Assembly (NCBI RefSeq): GCF_007475525.1
Contig: NZ_CP037899.1
Coordinates: 372,001 to 436,000, forward strand
Direction: 5' to 3'
Origin: Methylacidiphilum kamchatkense Kam1
GTDB lineage: Bacteria; Verrucomicrobiota; Verrucomicrobiia; Methylacidiphilales; Methylacidiphilaceae
Length of the DNA: 64,000 bases
Shown here piece by piece: positions 38,455-47,376 of this stretch; position 1 is the stretch's first letter, and each line of letters begins with the position of its first letter. The notes under the pieces were generated by a model, which had not been told where the DNA came from, did not search any database, and saw only the letters and a list, made by a program, of their open reading frames with translations. A program made the translations under genes and the position numbers.

Positions 38455-39737
38455 AGCATCTGTTTTAAAGTATCATAAACTATCTTGAGCAGCTCATCAA
38501 TGTCGCTTTCCGTATGGGCTGTACTCAAAAATGCAGTTTCAAAGGGAGAGGGGGGAATAAATATTCGTGAGGAAAGCAGAGCAGTAAAGAAAGAAGAAAA
38601 TTTCTTTTTGTCTACTTGGTAGGCATCAGCCGCCGAGGTCACTTTTTTTGAAGTAAAGAAAAAGCTGAAAAGGGAGCCAAAACGATGGAATTGTAAAGGA
38701 TAAGAAAGCTTTTTTTGAATCTCGAGCATTCCAGCTTCAAGTTGTTGTCCTAGGTTTTCCAAATACTGATAAGCATGGCCTTTTTGCAGTTCTTCGAGTT
38801 GTGCTATGCCAGAAGCCATAGCTAGAGGATTGCCACTCAATGTCCCAGCTTGATAAACCTTCCCCAAAGGGGACAAGCTATCCATGATTTCTTTTTTGCC
38901 ACCAATAGCACCCACGGGTAATCCTCCCCCAATAATTTTTCCTAGTACGGTAAGATCAGGTTTGATTCCAAAAAGTGCCTGGGCTCCCCCATAAGATAAC
39001 CTAAAGCCTGTGATTACCTCATCAAAAATAATAAGGGTACCATAGGCTCTAGCCTGAGTTTCAATAGATTCCAAAAACCCTTCCTTGGGAGGAATTAATC
39101 CACAGTTGGCTGGTACCGGTTCTAGAATAATCGCAGCGGTTTCGCGACCATATTTTTTAAATGCCGCAATCAGCTTTTCTTCATCATTCCAAGGAAGAAT
39201 AATGGTCAGAGCAGAAAGAGAAGCAGGGATGCCCTCGCTATCAGGAATTCCTGTGGTAAGAGCTCCAGATCCAGCCTTTACTAACAAACTGTCGACATGC
39301 CCATGATAGCATCCCTCAAATTTCATAATCTTTTCCCTTCGACTGAATCCTCGTGCTAATCTAATAGCGGTCATACAGGCTTCTGTGCCGCTGTTCAAAA
39401 ATCGAATTTTTTCGATCGAAGGCATGGCGGAGCGAATGAGCTGTGCGAGTCTAATTTCTAGAGGGCAATTTGCTCCAAAGCTTGTTCCATTTTGTAATGC
39501 TTCATTGATAGCTCGAACTACTGGAGAATAACAATGCCCATGAATTAATGCGCCCCATGAGCAAACGTAATCTGTATAACAGTTGGCATCGATGTCAAAC
39601 AGTTTGGAACCTTTGGCCCTGCTTACATAAAAAGGATGTCTGCCTACTGATTGAAAGGAACGGACTGGAGAGTTTACCCCTCCGGGAAATAACTCTTGAG
39701 CCTGATTCCATAGTTTTTCAGAAAGAGAAAAGACCAT
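38451..39737 (-). CDS. hemL: glutamate-1-semialdehyde 2,1-aminomutase
   Basis: A PLP enzyme of about 428 residues that makes 5-aminolevulinate for haem. Family segments are LWNQAQELFPGGVNSPVRSF at the start, GTEACMTAIRLARG, CYHGHVDSLL, IFDEVITGFR, and the Schiff-base lysine in TVLGKIIGGGLPVGA. The open frame runs 69 codons further upstream, but that part is hydrophobic, unlike the family, and overlaps the promoter area of polX. I therefore use the ATG at 39737, which gives the normal length. No strong ribosome-binding site is visible. Confidence 0.94.
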   Translation of the reverse strand: MVFSLSEKLWNQAQELFPGGVNSPVRSFQSVGRHPFYVSRAKGSKLFDIDANCYTDYVCSWGALIHGHCYSPVVRAINEALQNGTSFGANCPLEIRLAQLIRSAMPSIEKIRFLNSGTEACMTAIRLARGFSRREKIMKFEGCYHGHVDSLLVKAGSGALTTGIPDSEGIPASLSALTIILPWNDEEKLIAAFKKYGRETAAIILEPVPANCGLIPPKEGFLESIETQARAYGTLIIFDEVITGFRLSYGGAQALFGIKPDLTVLGKIIGGGLPVGAIGGKKEIMDSLSPLGKVYQAGTLSGNPLAMASGIAQLEELQKGHAYQYLENLGQQLEAGMLEIQKKLSYPLQFHRFGSLFSFFFTSKKVTSAADAYQVDKKKFSSFFTALLSSRIFIPPSPFETAFLSTAHTESDIDELLKIVYDTLKQML

Positions 39738-39991
39738 ATTTTGTTCTATAAGATAGTCGACCCTCTTTACTAGGGCAAAAAATAAATCTAATGGGAGAGG
39801 ACTAGTAAAATATTGAATGGCTTTTTTCTCTGATAGGCATTTTGTAAAACAGTACTTTCTCTGCTTTCTTATGGGAAAAAAACCAATAAAATTAAAAGAG
39901 CTATGCCAAAGAAAAAAAAGAAGAAAGCGCTGGGCCTCTAACACCTCCTTCTGGTTCAGTCCAGCAAGGAAGTTCTTTACCAGAAAAAAAG

Positions 39992-41787
39992 GTGGATAAA
40001 TCGACTGTTGTTGCCGTTCTAGAAAGCATTGCTACGTTGCTTGAGCTAAAAGGCGAAAATCCCTTTAAATCTAGAGCTTACAGGACAGCTGCCAGAGCAG
40101 TGGATTCTTTGACTGAGGAACTAAGCGATCTCATTGCTCAAGGAAGGTTAAGCGAGATAAAAGGCATAGGTGAGAGTATAAAGGAAAAAATCGTCACCCT
40201 AATAACTACTGGCCATTTACCGTATTACGAAGAATTAAAAAAGGAGTTTCCTCCCACCCTATTGGAATTGCTCAATGTTCCAGGCTTAGGACCTAAAAGG
40301 GCAAAATTTCTTTACGAAGAACTAGGAATAACGGATATCGAGGCTCTTGAAAAAGCTTGCAAAGAACATCGTATTGCAGGCTTACCTGGGTTTGGACCAA
40401 AATCTGAGGAAAATATCCTTTTAGGCATCAATCAATACCGCTCTTTTTCTGCATACCATAGATATGGAGATGTAATCGAAACAGTAGAAGCATTGCTTGA
40501 TTATTTGAAAAAAATCCTTCCATTGTTCATCTCAATATAGCTGGTAGTTTCCGTAGAGGTAAAGAAATCGTCAAAGATTTAGATTTTCTTTGTACTTCCA
40601 ATGATCCAATCGCAGTGATGGATTATTTTGTCCACTATCCAAAGGTCAGTCGAATTGTCAATCATGGTGAAACCAAATCGTCTGTAATCCTGGAAAAGGG
40701 GATCCCTTGCGATTTACGTGTCGTTCCAGATGAGGATTATGCCTATGCGCTCCTTCATTTTACTGGCAGCAAAGAGCATAATGTAGCCTTAAGACAAAGA
40801 GCGATTGCGCAAGGCAAAAAACTATCGGAATGGGGGCTTTTTCGAGTACATACTCAGACAGAAAAGGGACTAGAAGATGAATCTGAGGATATGCCAAAAG
40901 TTACCCAACCGCTGGAATCAAAGATTATTTGTCGGACTGAAAAAGATATTTATGAATCCTTAGGCCTTTGTTACATACCCCCAGAACTTAGAGAGAATAT
41001 GGGAGAGATTGAGGCCGCCGAAAAAAATGAGATTCCCAAACTAATTGAACTGAAAGACCTCCGTGGGACTTTTCATTGCCATACAACAGAGAGCGATGGG
41101 AGAAGCAGTTTAGAAGAAATGGTGAAAGCGGCAATGGAATTTGGGTTTGAATACCTTGGCATTGCTGATCATTCTAAGTCTTCTTTTCAGGCTAATGGCC
41201 TTAGTGAGGAAAGAGTGATTGCACAGCTAGAAAGAATAAAAAAGTTAAACGCACAAACAAAAGGTTTATATATTTTTAGTGGCATTGAGTGCGATATCTT
41301 GAAAGAAGGGAAACTTGATTTTCATGATGATTTACTTAAAGAACTCGATTATGTCGTAGCTTCTTTGCATGCTGGATTTTCAAATGATGAAGTGGATAAT
41401 ACCCAAAGATTGATCAAAGCAATGGAAAATCCCTATGTTACGATGTTGGGCCATCCGACAGGGAGACTTCTTTTGGTGAGAAAACCTTACCCCGTCAATA
41501 TGGAAAAGGTGATCGATTGTGCAGCTCAGACAGGCACTTGGATTGAACTAAATGCCCAGCCGATGAGGCTTGACATGGATTGGAGGCTTTGGAAGGTTGC
41601 TAAAGAAAAAGGAGTAAAGTGCGTCATAAACCCTGATGCTCATCACCAAAAAGAGATTGGCTACGTTAAAATAGGGATTAATATTGCCCGTAAAGGTTGG
41701 TTGCGGAAAGAAGATGTTGTCAATTGCCTGCCATTAGCGGAAATTACAGCTGCTTTGCAGACAAAGGGAAGAAAAAAAGGGAATTGA
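39992..41787 (+). CDS. polX: DNA polymerase/3'-5' exonuclease PolX (one or two apparent frameshifts)
   Basis: About 598 residues once an A is added to the A7 run at 40508-40514. The N-terminal X-family polymerase part has LLELKGENPFKSRAYRTAAR, helix-hairpin-helix LNVPGLGPKRAKFLYEEL, and (only in the restored frame) the catalytic GSFRRGKEIVKDLDF. The C-terminal PHP exonuclease has FHCHTTESDGRSSLEEM, GIADHSK, MLGHPTGRLL and NPDAHHQKEIG. It fills gaps in base-excision repair. The GTG start used is preceded by Lys/Pro-rich sequence. One more A at 39912-39919 would extend it to an ATG at 39903. Confidence 0.88.
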
Positions 41788-42356
41788 AATTTTTGGCAGA
41801 GTCTCTTTTAGTTATTCCGCTTTGTAAACTAGCTTTAAGCAGGACCACAATGGCGAAAGGCGATGCAGCCTTTAAGTTGCAAAGTTAGGTTCGGTAAAAA
41901 TTAGTAATAGATAAAAGCCCTATACACTATCCTCCTTATGCTGCTTTTACTGCCTGTGTACATTTTTCGGCTAACTGTATTAAGACGTTGATTTGTAGAA
42001 CACGCGCAATATTTTTCTATGCTTTGGCCACATTTGATAGGAAAAAGGGAAAGGCAAGGCCTTGGATGCCTGGCCTTCATTGAATTTTCAAAGCAGCTCT
42101 TGTTAATAATATTTGAAAAAGAAAGCAGCTCCGATAGTTTTGTGAACGGAATGAGTCCTTATACAGACTGAAGTGGGAGGTATAACAACTACATTTTTAC
42201 AAGGGTAGCGGTTTTGACTGGTGTTTGGATAAAATATCTGGGTTACGAATAGGATGGAGAAGTAAAAATTTAAAAGGCTAAGAAAAACAAATAATTAGAA
42301 TGTGTTTTGGCAGGTTATAACTTAAGAAAAATATTTTTTTCGCCTTATTTTCAGAC
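41788..42356. other. 569-base non-coding stretch before folP
   Basis: No gene is supported. The stretch contains one notable imperfect hairpin: arms at 42051-42060 and 42068-42077 (aaggcaaggc / gcctggcctt, 9 of 10 paired, 7-base loop), with no T-run. The last 120 bases before folP are AT-rich and probably hold its promoter. A non-coding RNA is possible but there is no direct sign of one. Confidence 0.4.
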
Positions 42357-43220
42357 ATGTTAAAAAAAGAAATGCAATGGAATATAGGTAAAAAAAAGAT
42401 CGTTTTTCCTATGGGGCGTCCTTTAATTATGGGCATAATTAATATTACTCCGGATTCTTTTTCTGATGGTGGTCGGTATTTAAATCCGCAGGTGGCAGCC
42501 GACAGAGCATTCTGGATGCAGGACAGTGGGGTTGACCTTATAGATTTAGGAGCCGAATCCACCCGCCCTGGTGCAGAGCCAGTCAGCGAAAAAGAAGAAA
42601 TGACAAGACTTCTCCCAGTCCTACAAAGATGCAGGGCCAAGCTAACGATTCCCCTTTCCATTGACACATATAAGTCAAAGGTTTGCCAAATGGCAATAGA
42701 TCATGGAGCGGATATTATTAATGATGTATCTGGGGGAGGATGGGATCCCGAAATTTTGCCAGTTGTTGCAAGGAGTTCTGTGGGTTATATCCTCGTTCAT
42801 TCCCGCGGTATGCCAAAGACTATGCAAAAGGAGGCACAGTATCATGACATTGTTGAGGAAGTATTCAATGAACTTTCGGTAAAACTCGATCGATGCTTGC
42901 AAGCAGGAATAGACAAAGAAAGAATAATTTGCGATGTGGGCTTTGGATTTGCCAAAGATAAGACTCAGAATCTCATCCTGTTGAGACGACTGAGTCGTTT
43001 CCATGATTTAGGCAGACCGCTTATGATTGGGGTATCGAGGAAGAGTTTTTTGCAAGCTTTTGCAAAGCGGCATGGGGTGGATGTCGAAATGATGAATATT
43101 ATTGCCCAAACAGTTGCATTCTGGCAGGGTGTCGAAATCTGGAGAGTGCACGATGTAGCAACGGCCGTGGCAGCAAGGGATTTGCTTGAAAAAATTTGGA
43201 AGGCAGATTGCAGCCTATGA
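42357..43220 (+). CDS. folP: dihydropteroate synthase
   Basis: A 287-residue TIM-barrel enzyme that condenses p-aminobenzoate with the pterin pyrophosphate in folate synthesis. Diagnostic motifs are GIINITPDSFSDGG, DLGAESTRPGAEPVSEKEE, SIDTYK, INDVSGG and the C-terminal WRVHDVA. It overlaps cdaA by 4 bases (ATGA). The folP-cdaA-glmM order links folate, c-di-AMP and cell-wall precursor genes in one operon. Confidence 0.96.
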   Translation: MLKKEMQWNIGKKKIVFPMGRPLIMGIINITPDSFSDGGRYLNPQVAADRAFWMQDSGVDLIDLGAESTRPGAEPVSEKEEMTRLLPVLQRCRAKLTIPLSIDTYKSKVCQMAIDHGADIINDVSGGGWDPEILPVVARSSVGYILVHSRGMPKTMQKEAQYHDIVEEVFNELSVKLDRCLQAGIDKERIICDVGFGFAKDKTQNLILLRRLSRFHDLGRPLMIGVSRKSFLQAFAKRHGVDVEMMNIIAQTVAFWQGVEIWRVHDVATAVAARDLLEKIWKADCSL

Positions 43221-43960
43221 AACTCTTTGGATTTCCACTTTCCGGTTTGTTAGAGATTTTGATTATAGCGACAGCTATTTATCAGATTTGGAAATTGTTA
43301 CAAGGTACTAGAGGTTTTCAGGTATTGACCGGCCTTATTGTTGTGCTGGTAGGATTGACTCTGTTTTCTTCTGTTTTCCATTTGAGGGTATTGACAGAGC
43401 TATTGAGACTTTTTTCTCCCTCTTTTTTTGTAGCCCTGGTTGTCCTCTTCCAGCCGGAGCTACGTCAGGTTTTTGCAGAAGTGGGACGTAGAAGTGTCGT
43501 CCATATTGGAAGACAACAAAAATCTGAGGTTATTGAACATATTGTCAATGCAGCTGAGATCCTGCAGAGAGAACATATCGGAGCCTTAATAGCTATCGAA
43601 CAGGACGATGTGTATCTTCCTGCAAGGGATACGGGGACTATTCTTAATGCTCAAGTCAGTGCGGATCTTCTTGTGACTATTTTCTATCCTAGGACGCCTC
43701 TACATGACGGAGGGGTAATTATTCGAGGAGATCAGATTGTGGTTGCTGCGGCTATTTTCCCATTGAGTCAAGTTGAACAGATGGAACGGCTTCTAGGATT
43801 AAGACACAGGGCTGCTCTTGGATTGAGTGAGCAAACAGACGCAGTTGTTGTAGTCATTTCTGAAGTTACCAGCGTTATTTCAATAGCCTATAAAGGCAAA
43901 ATGGAAAGGCATTTTGACCCTGATGGTTTGCGAGCGAAACTGACTCAAATACTGATATAA
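43217..43960 (+). CDS. cdaA: membrane-bound diadenylate cyclase (c-di-AMP synthase)
   Basis: A 247-residue protein. Three hydrophobic helices (about 8-25, 36-51, 58-78) precede a DisA_N cyclase domain. PLHDGGVIIRG carries the catalytic aspartate block (about 154) and GLRHRAALGLSE the RHR motif (176-178). The block reads DGG rather than the more common DGA. It makes the second messenger c-di-AMP from two ATP. The ATG overlapping the folP stop fits the known CdaA N-terminus better than the upstream TTG. It is followed by a mini-CdaR-like protein and glmM, as in the classic cdaA-cdaR-glmM operon. Confidence 0.93.
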   Translation: MKLFGFPLSGLLEILIIATAIYQIWKLLQGTRGFQVLTGLIVVLVGLTLFSSVFHLRVLTELLRLFSPSFFVALVVLFQPELRQVFAEVGRRSVVHIGRQQKSEVIEHIVNAAEILQREHIGALIAIEQDDVYLPARDTGTILNAQVSADLLVTIFYPRTPLHDGGVIIRGDQIVVAAAIFPLSQVEQMERLLGLRHRAALGLSEQTDAVVVVISEVTSVISIAYKGKMERHFDPDGLRAKLTQILI

Positions 43961-43990
43961 CCCTTTCTCGAACCATAGGCACCAATTCAG

Positions 43991-44077
43991 ATGAAAGCGA
44001 AGCCTTTTACCCCAGCCGATCACTCTGTGATGCTATTCAAAGAACCAGCTGACCGTTTCCTTGTACATTCCACTTGA
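43991..44077 (+). other. doubtful 28-codon ORF between cdaA and the mini-CdaR
   Basis: A short ATG-started frame (MKAKPFTPADHSVMLFKEPA, then eight more codons) lies in the 240-base gap after cdaA. It has protein-like composition but no recognisable family and no clear ribosome-binding site. A further open stretch, arginine- and lysine-rich, runs in another frame and ends at 44203, overlapping the next start. Together they could be the worn remains of a longer gene. I would not count it as a gene without support from relatives. Confidence 0.15.
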
Positions 44078-44199
44078 ATTTTCTTTTTGTTGCATGTTAT
44101 TGATTTGTAAATTGAAAAATTTTCAATCCGTGAATGCGGAGGAATAAAACTTGATCGGGGAATATTGAGAAAAGACCTCAGAAAGTTGGCAAAGAGCAA

Positions 44200-44334
44200 A
44201 TGAATATCTTTTCTCATTGGAAACAAAAACTCTTTTCATTGGTTCTTGCAGTTGCTATATGGATTATTCTAAAAGAATCGATAGAGCCAGGCTCCTTAGA
44301 TCAGCTTTTAACTACTCTTAAGTTTTTAAAGTAA
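44200..44334 (+). CDS. 44-residue single-span membrane protein in the CdaR position
   Basis: MNIFSHWKQKLFSLVLAVAI begins a short basic N-terminus and one hydrophobic helix (about 11-24), followed by a 20-residue tail. The N-terminal pattern (a Trp, then Lys, then a helix with AxxxW) matches the start of YbbR/CdaR proteins, which regulate CdaA through repeated extracytoplasmic YbbR domains. Here no YbbR domain follows. The place between cdaA and glmM is exactly that of cdaR. It could be a reduced CdaR retaining only the membrane part that touches CdaA. It ends 10 bases before glmM. Confidence 0.55.
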   Translation: MNIFSHWKQKLFSLVLAVAIWIILKESIEPGSLDQLLTTLKFLK

Positions 44335-44344
44335 AACGATTCTC

Positions 44345-45718
44345 ATGCATCCGTCAGTGGATTCTCTTTTTGGAACCGATGGGATACGTGGAAAAGCTAA
44401 TCTTTATCCCATGACTCCACAGATTGCTTTGGCAGCAGGGGTTGCTGCCGCCAAAGTCCTGACCAGTCATGGTCAATCGAAAAATAGGCATAGGATTGTT
44501 GTTGGCAGGGATACTCGTCTTTCCAGTAGGATGCTCGAATATGCTTTTATTTCTGGAGTAGTATCTCAAGGTGTCGATGTGTATGAACTGGGTGTATTGC
44601 CTTCTCCAGCTCTAGGTAGTTTTACAAAAGTGTATGAGGCCATTGGCGGGGTTATGGTCAGTGCCTCTCACAATCCCTTTTATGATAACGGACTTAAATT
44701 CTTTAGCTTTGATGGAAGTAAACTTGACAGTGAGCTCGAAAAAGAAATCGAAAAGGAGATAAAGCAATTTGATTGGCTAGGGACTGAGGGGCCAACAGGA
44801 TCTCAATTGGGAAATATCCTTTTGTTAGAGGATGCAACGAGAAATTATCAAAACCTTCTGAAGAGCTTTTTCCCTTCAGAGATGAGTTTGAAAGGGATGA
44901 GGATTGCTATTGATACGGCCAATGGGGCCTCCTTTGAGGCAGCTCCCTCTTTATTGGAATCTTATGGGGCTTCTGTGTTTCCTTTCAGCAAAGAACCCAA
45001 TGGGATTAATATAAATTTTAATTGTGGGAGCATGTTTCCTCAGAACATCCAACAGGCTGTTCTGATGACCGGTGCTGATTTGGGAATAGCCCTTGATGGG
45101 GATGGGGATCGGTTAGTCCTATGTGATGAAAAGGGCGAGCTATGTGATGGGGATGACATTTTGGCAATTCTGGCTTTGGATTTTCTAAAGAAAAAGACCT
45201 TATCGAAAAACACCGTAGTTGTGACCGTGATGAGTAATTTAGGTCTGGATGAAACCCTGCATGAAGAAGGTATCAGAGTGATACGGACTGCCGTCGGCGA
45301 TCGAAATGTGGCTGAAGTGCTAAAAAAAGAAGGGCTTTCTCTTGGAGGAGAACAATCGGGTCATATCATTCCTTTTGTTTATTCGAAAACAGCTGATGGA
45401 CTACTTACGGCCTTAATCATCCTCGAAATAATGTCTTCGACTGGAACCAGTCTTGGCAGGTTGAAAAAGAAGCTAAAACGTTATCCACAAAGATTATGGA
45501 ATCTTGAGGTTAACCAGAAAAAGCCTCTTGATGAAATTCCTGGACTGAAAAAACTTATGGATGAGGCTCAGGCTTCCTTCAATGGTAAAGGGCGGATTCT
45601 TCTTAGGTATTCCGGAACGGAATCGAAAATTAGACTTTTGGTTGAAGCCAAAGATGAAGATCAGGTGAACAAGATTGGGCAAAAACTTTTGACTTTCCTT
45701 CGAGAATCACTTAGTTGA
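44345..45718 (+). CDS. glmM: phosphoglucosamine mutase
   Basis: A 457-residue alpha-D-phosphohexomutase. The start LFGTDGIRGKAN, the phosphoserine loop VMVSASHNPFYDNG (catalytic S108), the metal loop ALDGDGDRLVL, the sugar loop GGEQSGHII and the phosphate-binding RYSGTESKIRLLVE are all present. It converts glucosamine-6-phosphate to glucosamine-1-phosphate for UDP-GlcNAc, feeding peptidoglycan and LPS. In several bacteria GlmM binds and inhibits CdaA, whose gene is nearby. Confidence 0.96.
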   Translation: MHPSVDSLFGTDGIRGKANLYPMTPQIALAAGVAAAKVLTSHGQSKNRHRIVVGRDTRLSSRMLEYAFISGVVSQGVDVYELGVLPSPALGSFTKVYEAIGGVMVSASHNPFYDNGLKFFSFDGSKLDSELEKEIEKEIKQFDWLGTEGPTGSQLGNILLLEDATRNYQNLLKSFFPSEMSLKGMRIAIDTANGASFEAAPSLLESYGASVFPFSKEPNGININFNCGSMFPQNIQQAVLMTGADLGIALDGDGDRLVLCDEKGELCDGDDILAILALDFLKKKTLSKNTVVVTVMSNLGLDETLHEEGIRVIRTAVGDRNVAEVLKKEGLSLGGEQSGHIIPFVYSKTADGLLTALIILEIMSSTGTSLGRLKKKLKRYPQRLWNLEVNQKKPLDEIPGLKKLMDEAQASFNGKGRILLRYSGTESKIRLLVEAKDEDQVNKIGQKLLTFLRESLS

Positions 45719-45766
45719 TACTATCAGGAAATTTCTGAAGTGATATTCCAATTTTTGTTCTTATAG

Positions 45767-46627
45767 ATGATGGAATTGGCTCTAAAAGCTATGTTTTTTT
45801 TTCGAAATAAACCTATAATAGGCAGGCGGTTGCTGCTATTTTTTTTCTTATTTTCTATTAGCTTTTCTTCTCTATCTCTGTGGGCCAAGCCTAATCCGGA
45901 GAAGCCTTTACCTCCTCTCGAATTCATTCAAGGTCGATTTTGGAGAAATTTCAGACTTAAAGACTATATTTTGAAAGGTTCAATACAAGCCGCCAAGGAT
46001 ACCTATCCAATTACCCTCATTCTCCACGACCGTTCCATGGAATATCGTTTTAAAGGTTTGCCTTTGATGATTTATGTGGAGATAAATCCTGAAGCTAGTG
46101 TTGTAGCTTATAGAAACCGATCTAATGAGCCATGGCAGCCTATTACAGGTATGAACCGAACCAAACATATACTCAATACAGACATAAGTTACGAAGATCT
46201 GTGTTTGGATTTTATTCGATGGGATAAGATAAAGCCGCTTGGTACTGATTCGATAAAGACTCTCAGTTGTTGGGCTTTTGATGCATACCCAGGAAATGCC
46301 CCTACAGCCTATTCCAAAGTAAGATACTGGATCGCCGAAGAGTATTATGCTTTGATACGGGCTGAAGCTTTTAACAGTGCAAATCAACTCATCAAAAGAT
46401 TAGATATCAACAGCGTACAACGAATTGGAGATGCCTACGTAATTAAAGAAATGCAAATTGCCACGATTGCCCCTGGAAAAACCCTTTCCTCTTCAAAAAC
46501 TTATATCCAAATCGAAGAAGGCAAGCCGGTCTCACCTAAAGACACTGAAAATCTTGATTCTGATAACTACGAAAAATATTCCCAAGCGGGGGTCGCTACG
46601 GGGATGGAATCAATCGAAAAAAAGTAG
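45767..46627 (+). CDS. exported outer-membrane-lipoprotein-sorting (LolA-like) domain protein
   Basis: A 286-residue protein. The signal peptide has a hydrophobic core LLLFFFLFSISF and probably cleaves after SLWA. The mature part has the segment DISYEDLCLDFIRWD, then YWIAEEYYALIRAEAF and KRLDINSVQRIGDAYVIKEM. This pattern belongs to the verrucomicrobial relatives of LolA-type beta-barrel-half lipoprotein carriers. Lipoprotein binding is plausible but not shown. It follows glmM at 48 bases and converges on pyrE. Confidence 0.75.
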   Translation: MMELALKAMFFFRNKPIIGRRLLLFFFLFSISFSSLSLWAKPNPEKPLPPLEFIQGRFWRNFRLKDYILKGSIQAAKDTYPITLILHDRSMEYRFKGLPLMIYVEINPEASVVAYRNRSNEPWQPITGMNRTKHILNTDISYEDLCLDFIRWDKIKPLGTDSIKTLSCWAFDAYPGNAPTAYSKVRYWIAEEYYALIRAEAFNSANQLIKRLDINSVQRIGDAYVIKEMQIATIAPGKTLSSSKTYIQIEEGKPVSPKDTENLDSDNYEKYSQAGVATGMESIEKK

Positions 46628-46706
46628 CCATAGGCTCTCTTTTGAACCTGTTGGAACCTGAACGATTTAACCCCTAATAGAATACTCCTAAAAAATACTC
46701 TGGGTC

Positions 46707-47285
46707 TCAAGGACGGATAGCTTGTGTATTTTTTAAATCTTCCGGTAGCTTTTCGGGAGGAAAGGTATCAATATGCAGTTTAAGCAATGCATAATAAGGA
46801 ACACCAAAATCGAGACTTTCTGTGCTGCGGTCTACCAAGGAGCTTACGGCGCATACCACCCCTTGCTGTTCCCTAACGAGAGTAAGGATGTCTTTGACAG
46901 TGCCACCCGTGGTTATCACATCTTCCACAACCACCACCCGTTCCAATGGTTTGAGCTTGAATCTGCGTAAAGTCATTCCATTAGTAGATTTCTCAGCATA
47001 AATATGTCTGAGCCCTAGTTCTTTGGCAATTTCATGGCCAATCAATATGCCACCTATTGCTGCTGATACAATAGTTTGTGGATTGAAGGTGTGTATCCGT
47101 TTTGCAAGACAGGATGCATATCTGGCGCACAAAGAAGGATTTTGAAGCAGTAAAGCGCATTGCAGAAATTGTCTAGAGTGCAAACCACTTCTAAGTAAAA
47201 AATGTCCTTCAAGCAAAGCACCACTTTTGATGAGATCTTCTAAAAGATTCTGGGCTTGTGGATCAGTATTGTCGATGACAATCAT
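46707..47285 (-). CDS. pyrE: orotate phosphoribosyltransferase
   Basis: A 192-residue type I PRTase that makes orotidine-5-phosphate in pyrimidine synthesis. The PRPP-binding motif is VVVVEDVITTGGTVKDIL. SAAIGGILIGHEIAKELG and YAEKSTNGMTLRRF match the family. The N-terminus DLIKSGALLEGHFLLRSGLHS is typical of the long-hood version. It stands alone, converging on the LolA-like gene and divergent from the tnpB relic. Confidence 0.94.
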   Translation of the reverse strand: MIVIDNTDPQAQNLLEDLIKSGALLEGHFLLRSGLHSRQFLQCALLLQNPSLCARYASCLAKRIHTFNPQTIVSAAIGGILIGHEIAKELGLRHIYAEKSTNGMTLRRFKLKPLERVVVVEDVITTGGTVKDILTLVREQQGVVCAVSSLVDRSTESLDFGVPYYALLKLHIDTFPPEKLPEDLKNTQAIRP

Positions 47286-47376
47286 GATAAAAACTTATTA
47301 ATTTAGGACAACTAAGTCACACAAAATGTACGCCAGCTTTTTAAAAATTTTCTTCCCTCCTAAGGCTGATTTTATA

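Noticed and set aside
39738-39944. Longer hemL with 69 extra N-terminal residues
   Set aside because: The extension is hydrophobic and unlike HemL, and the ATG at 39737 gives the normal length.
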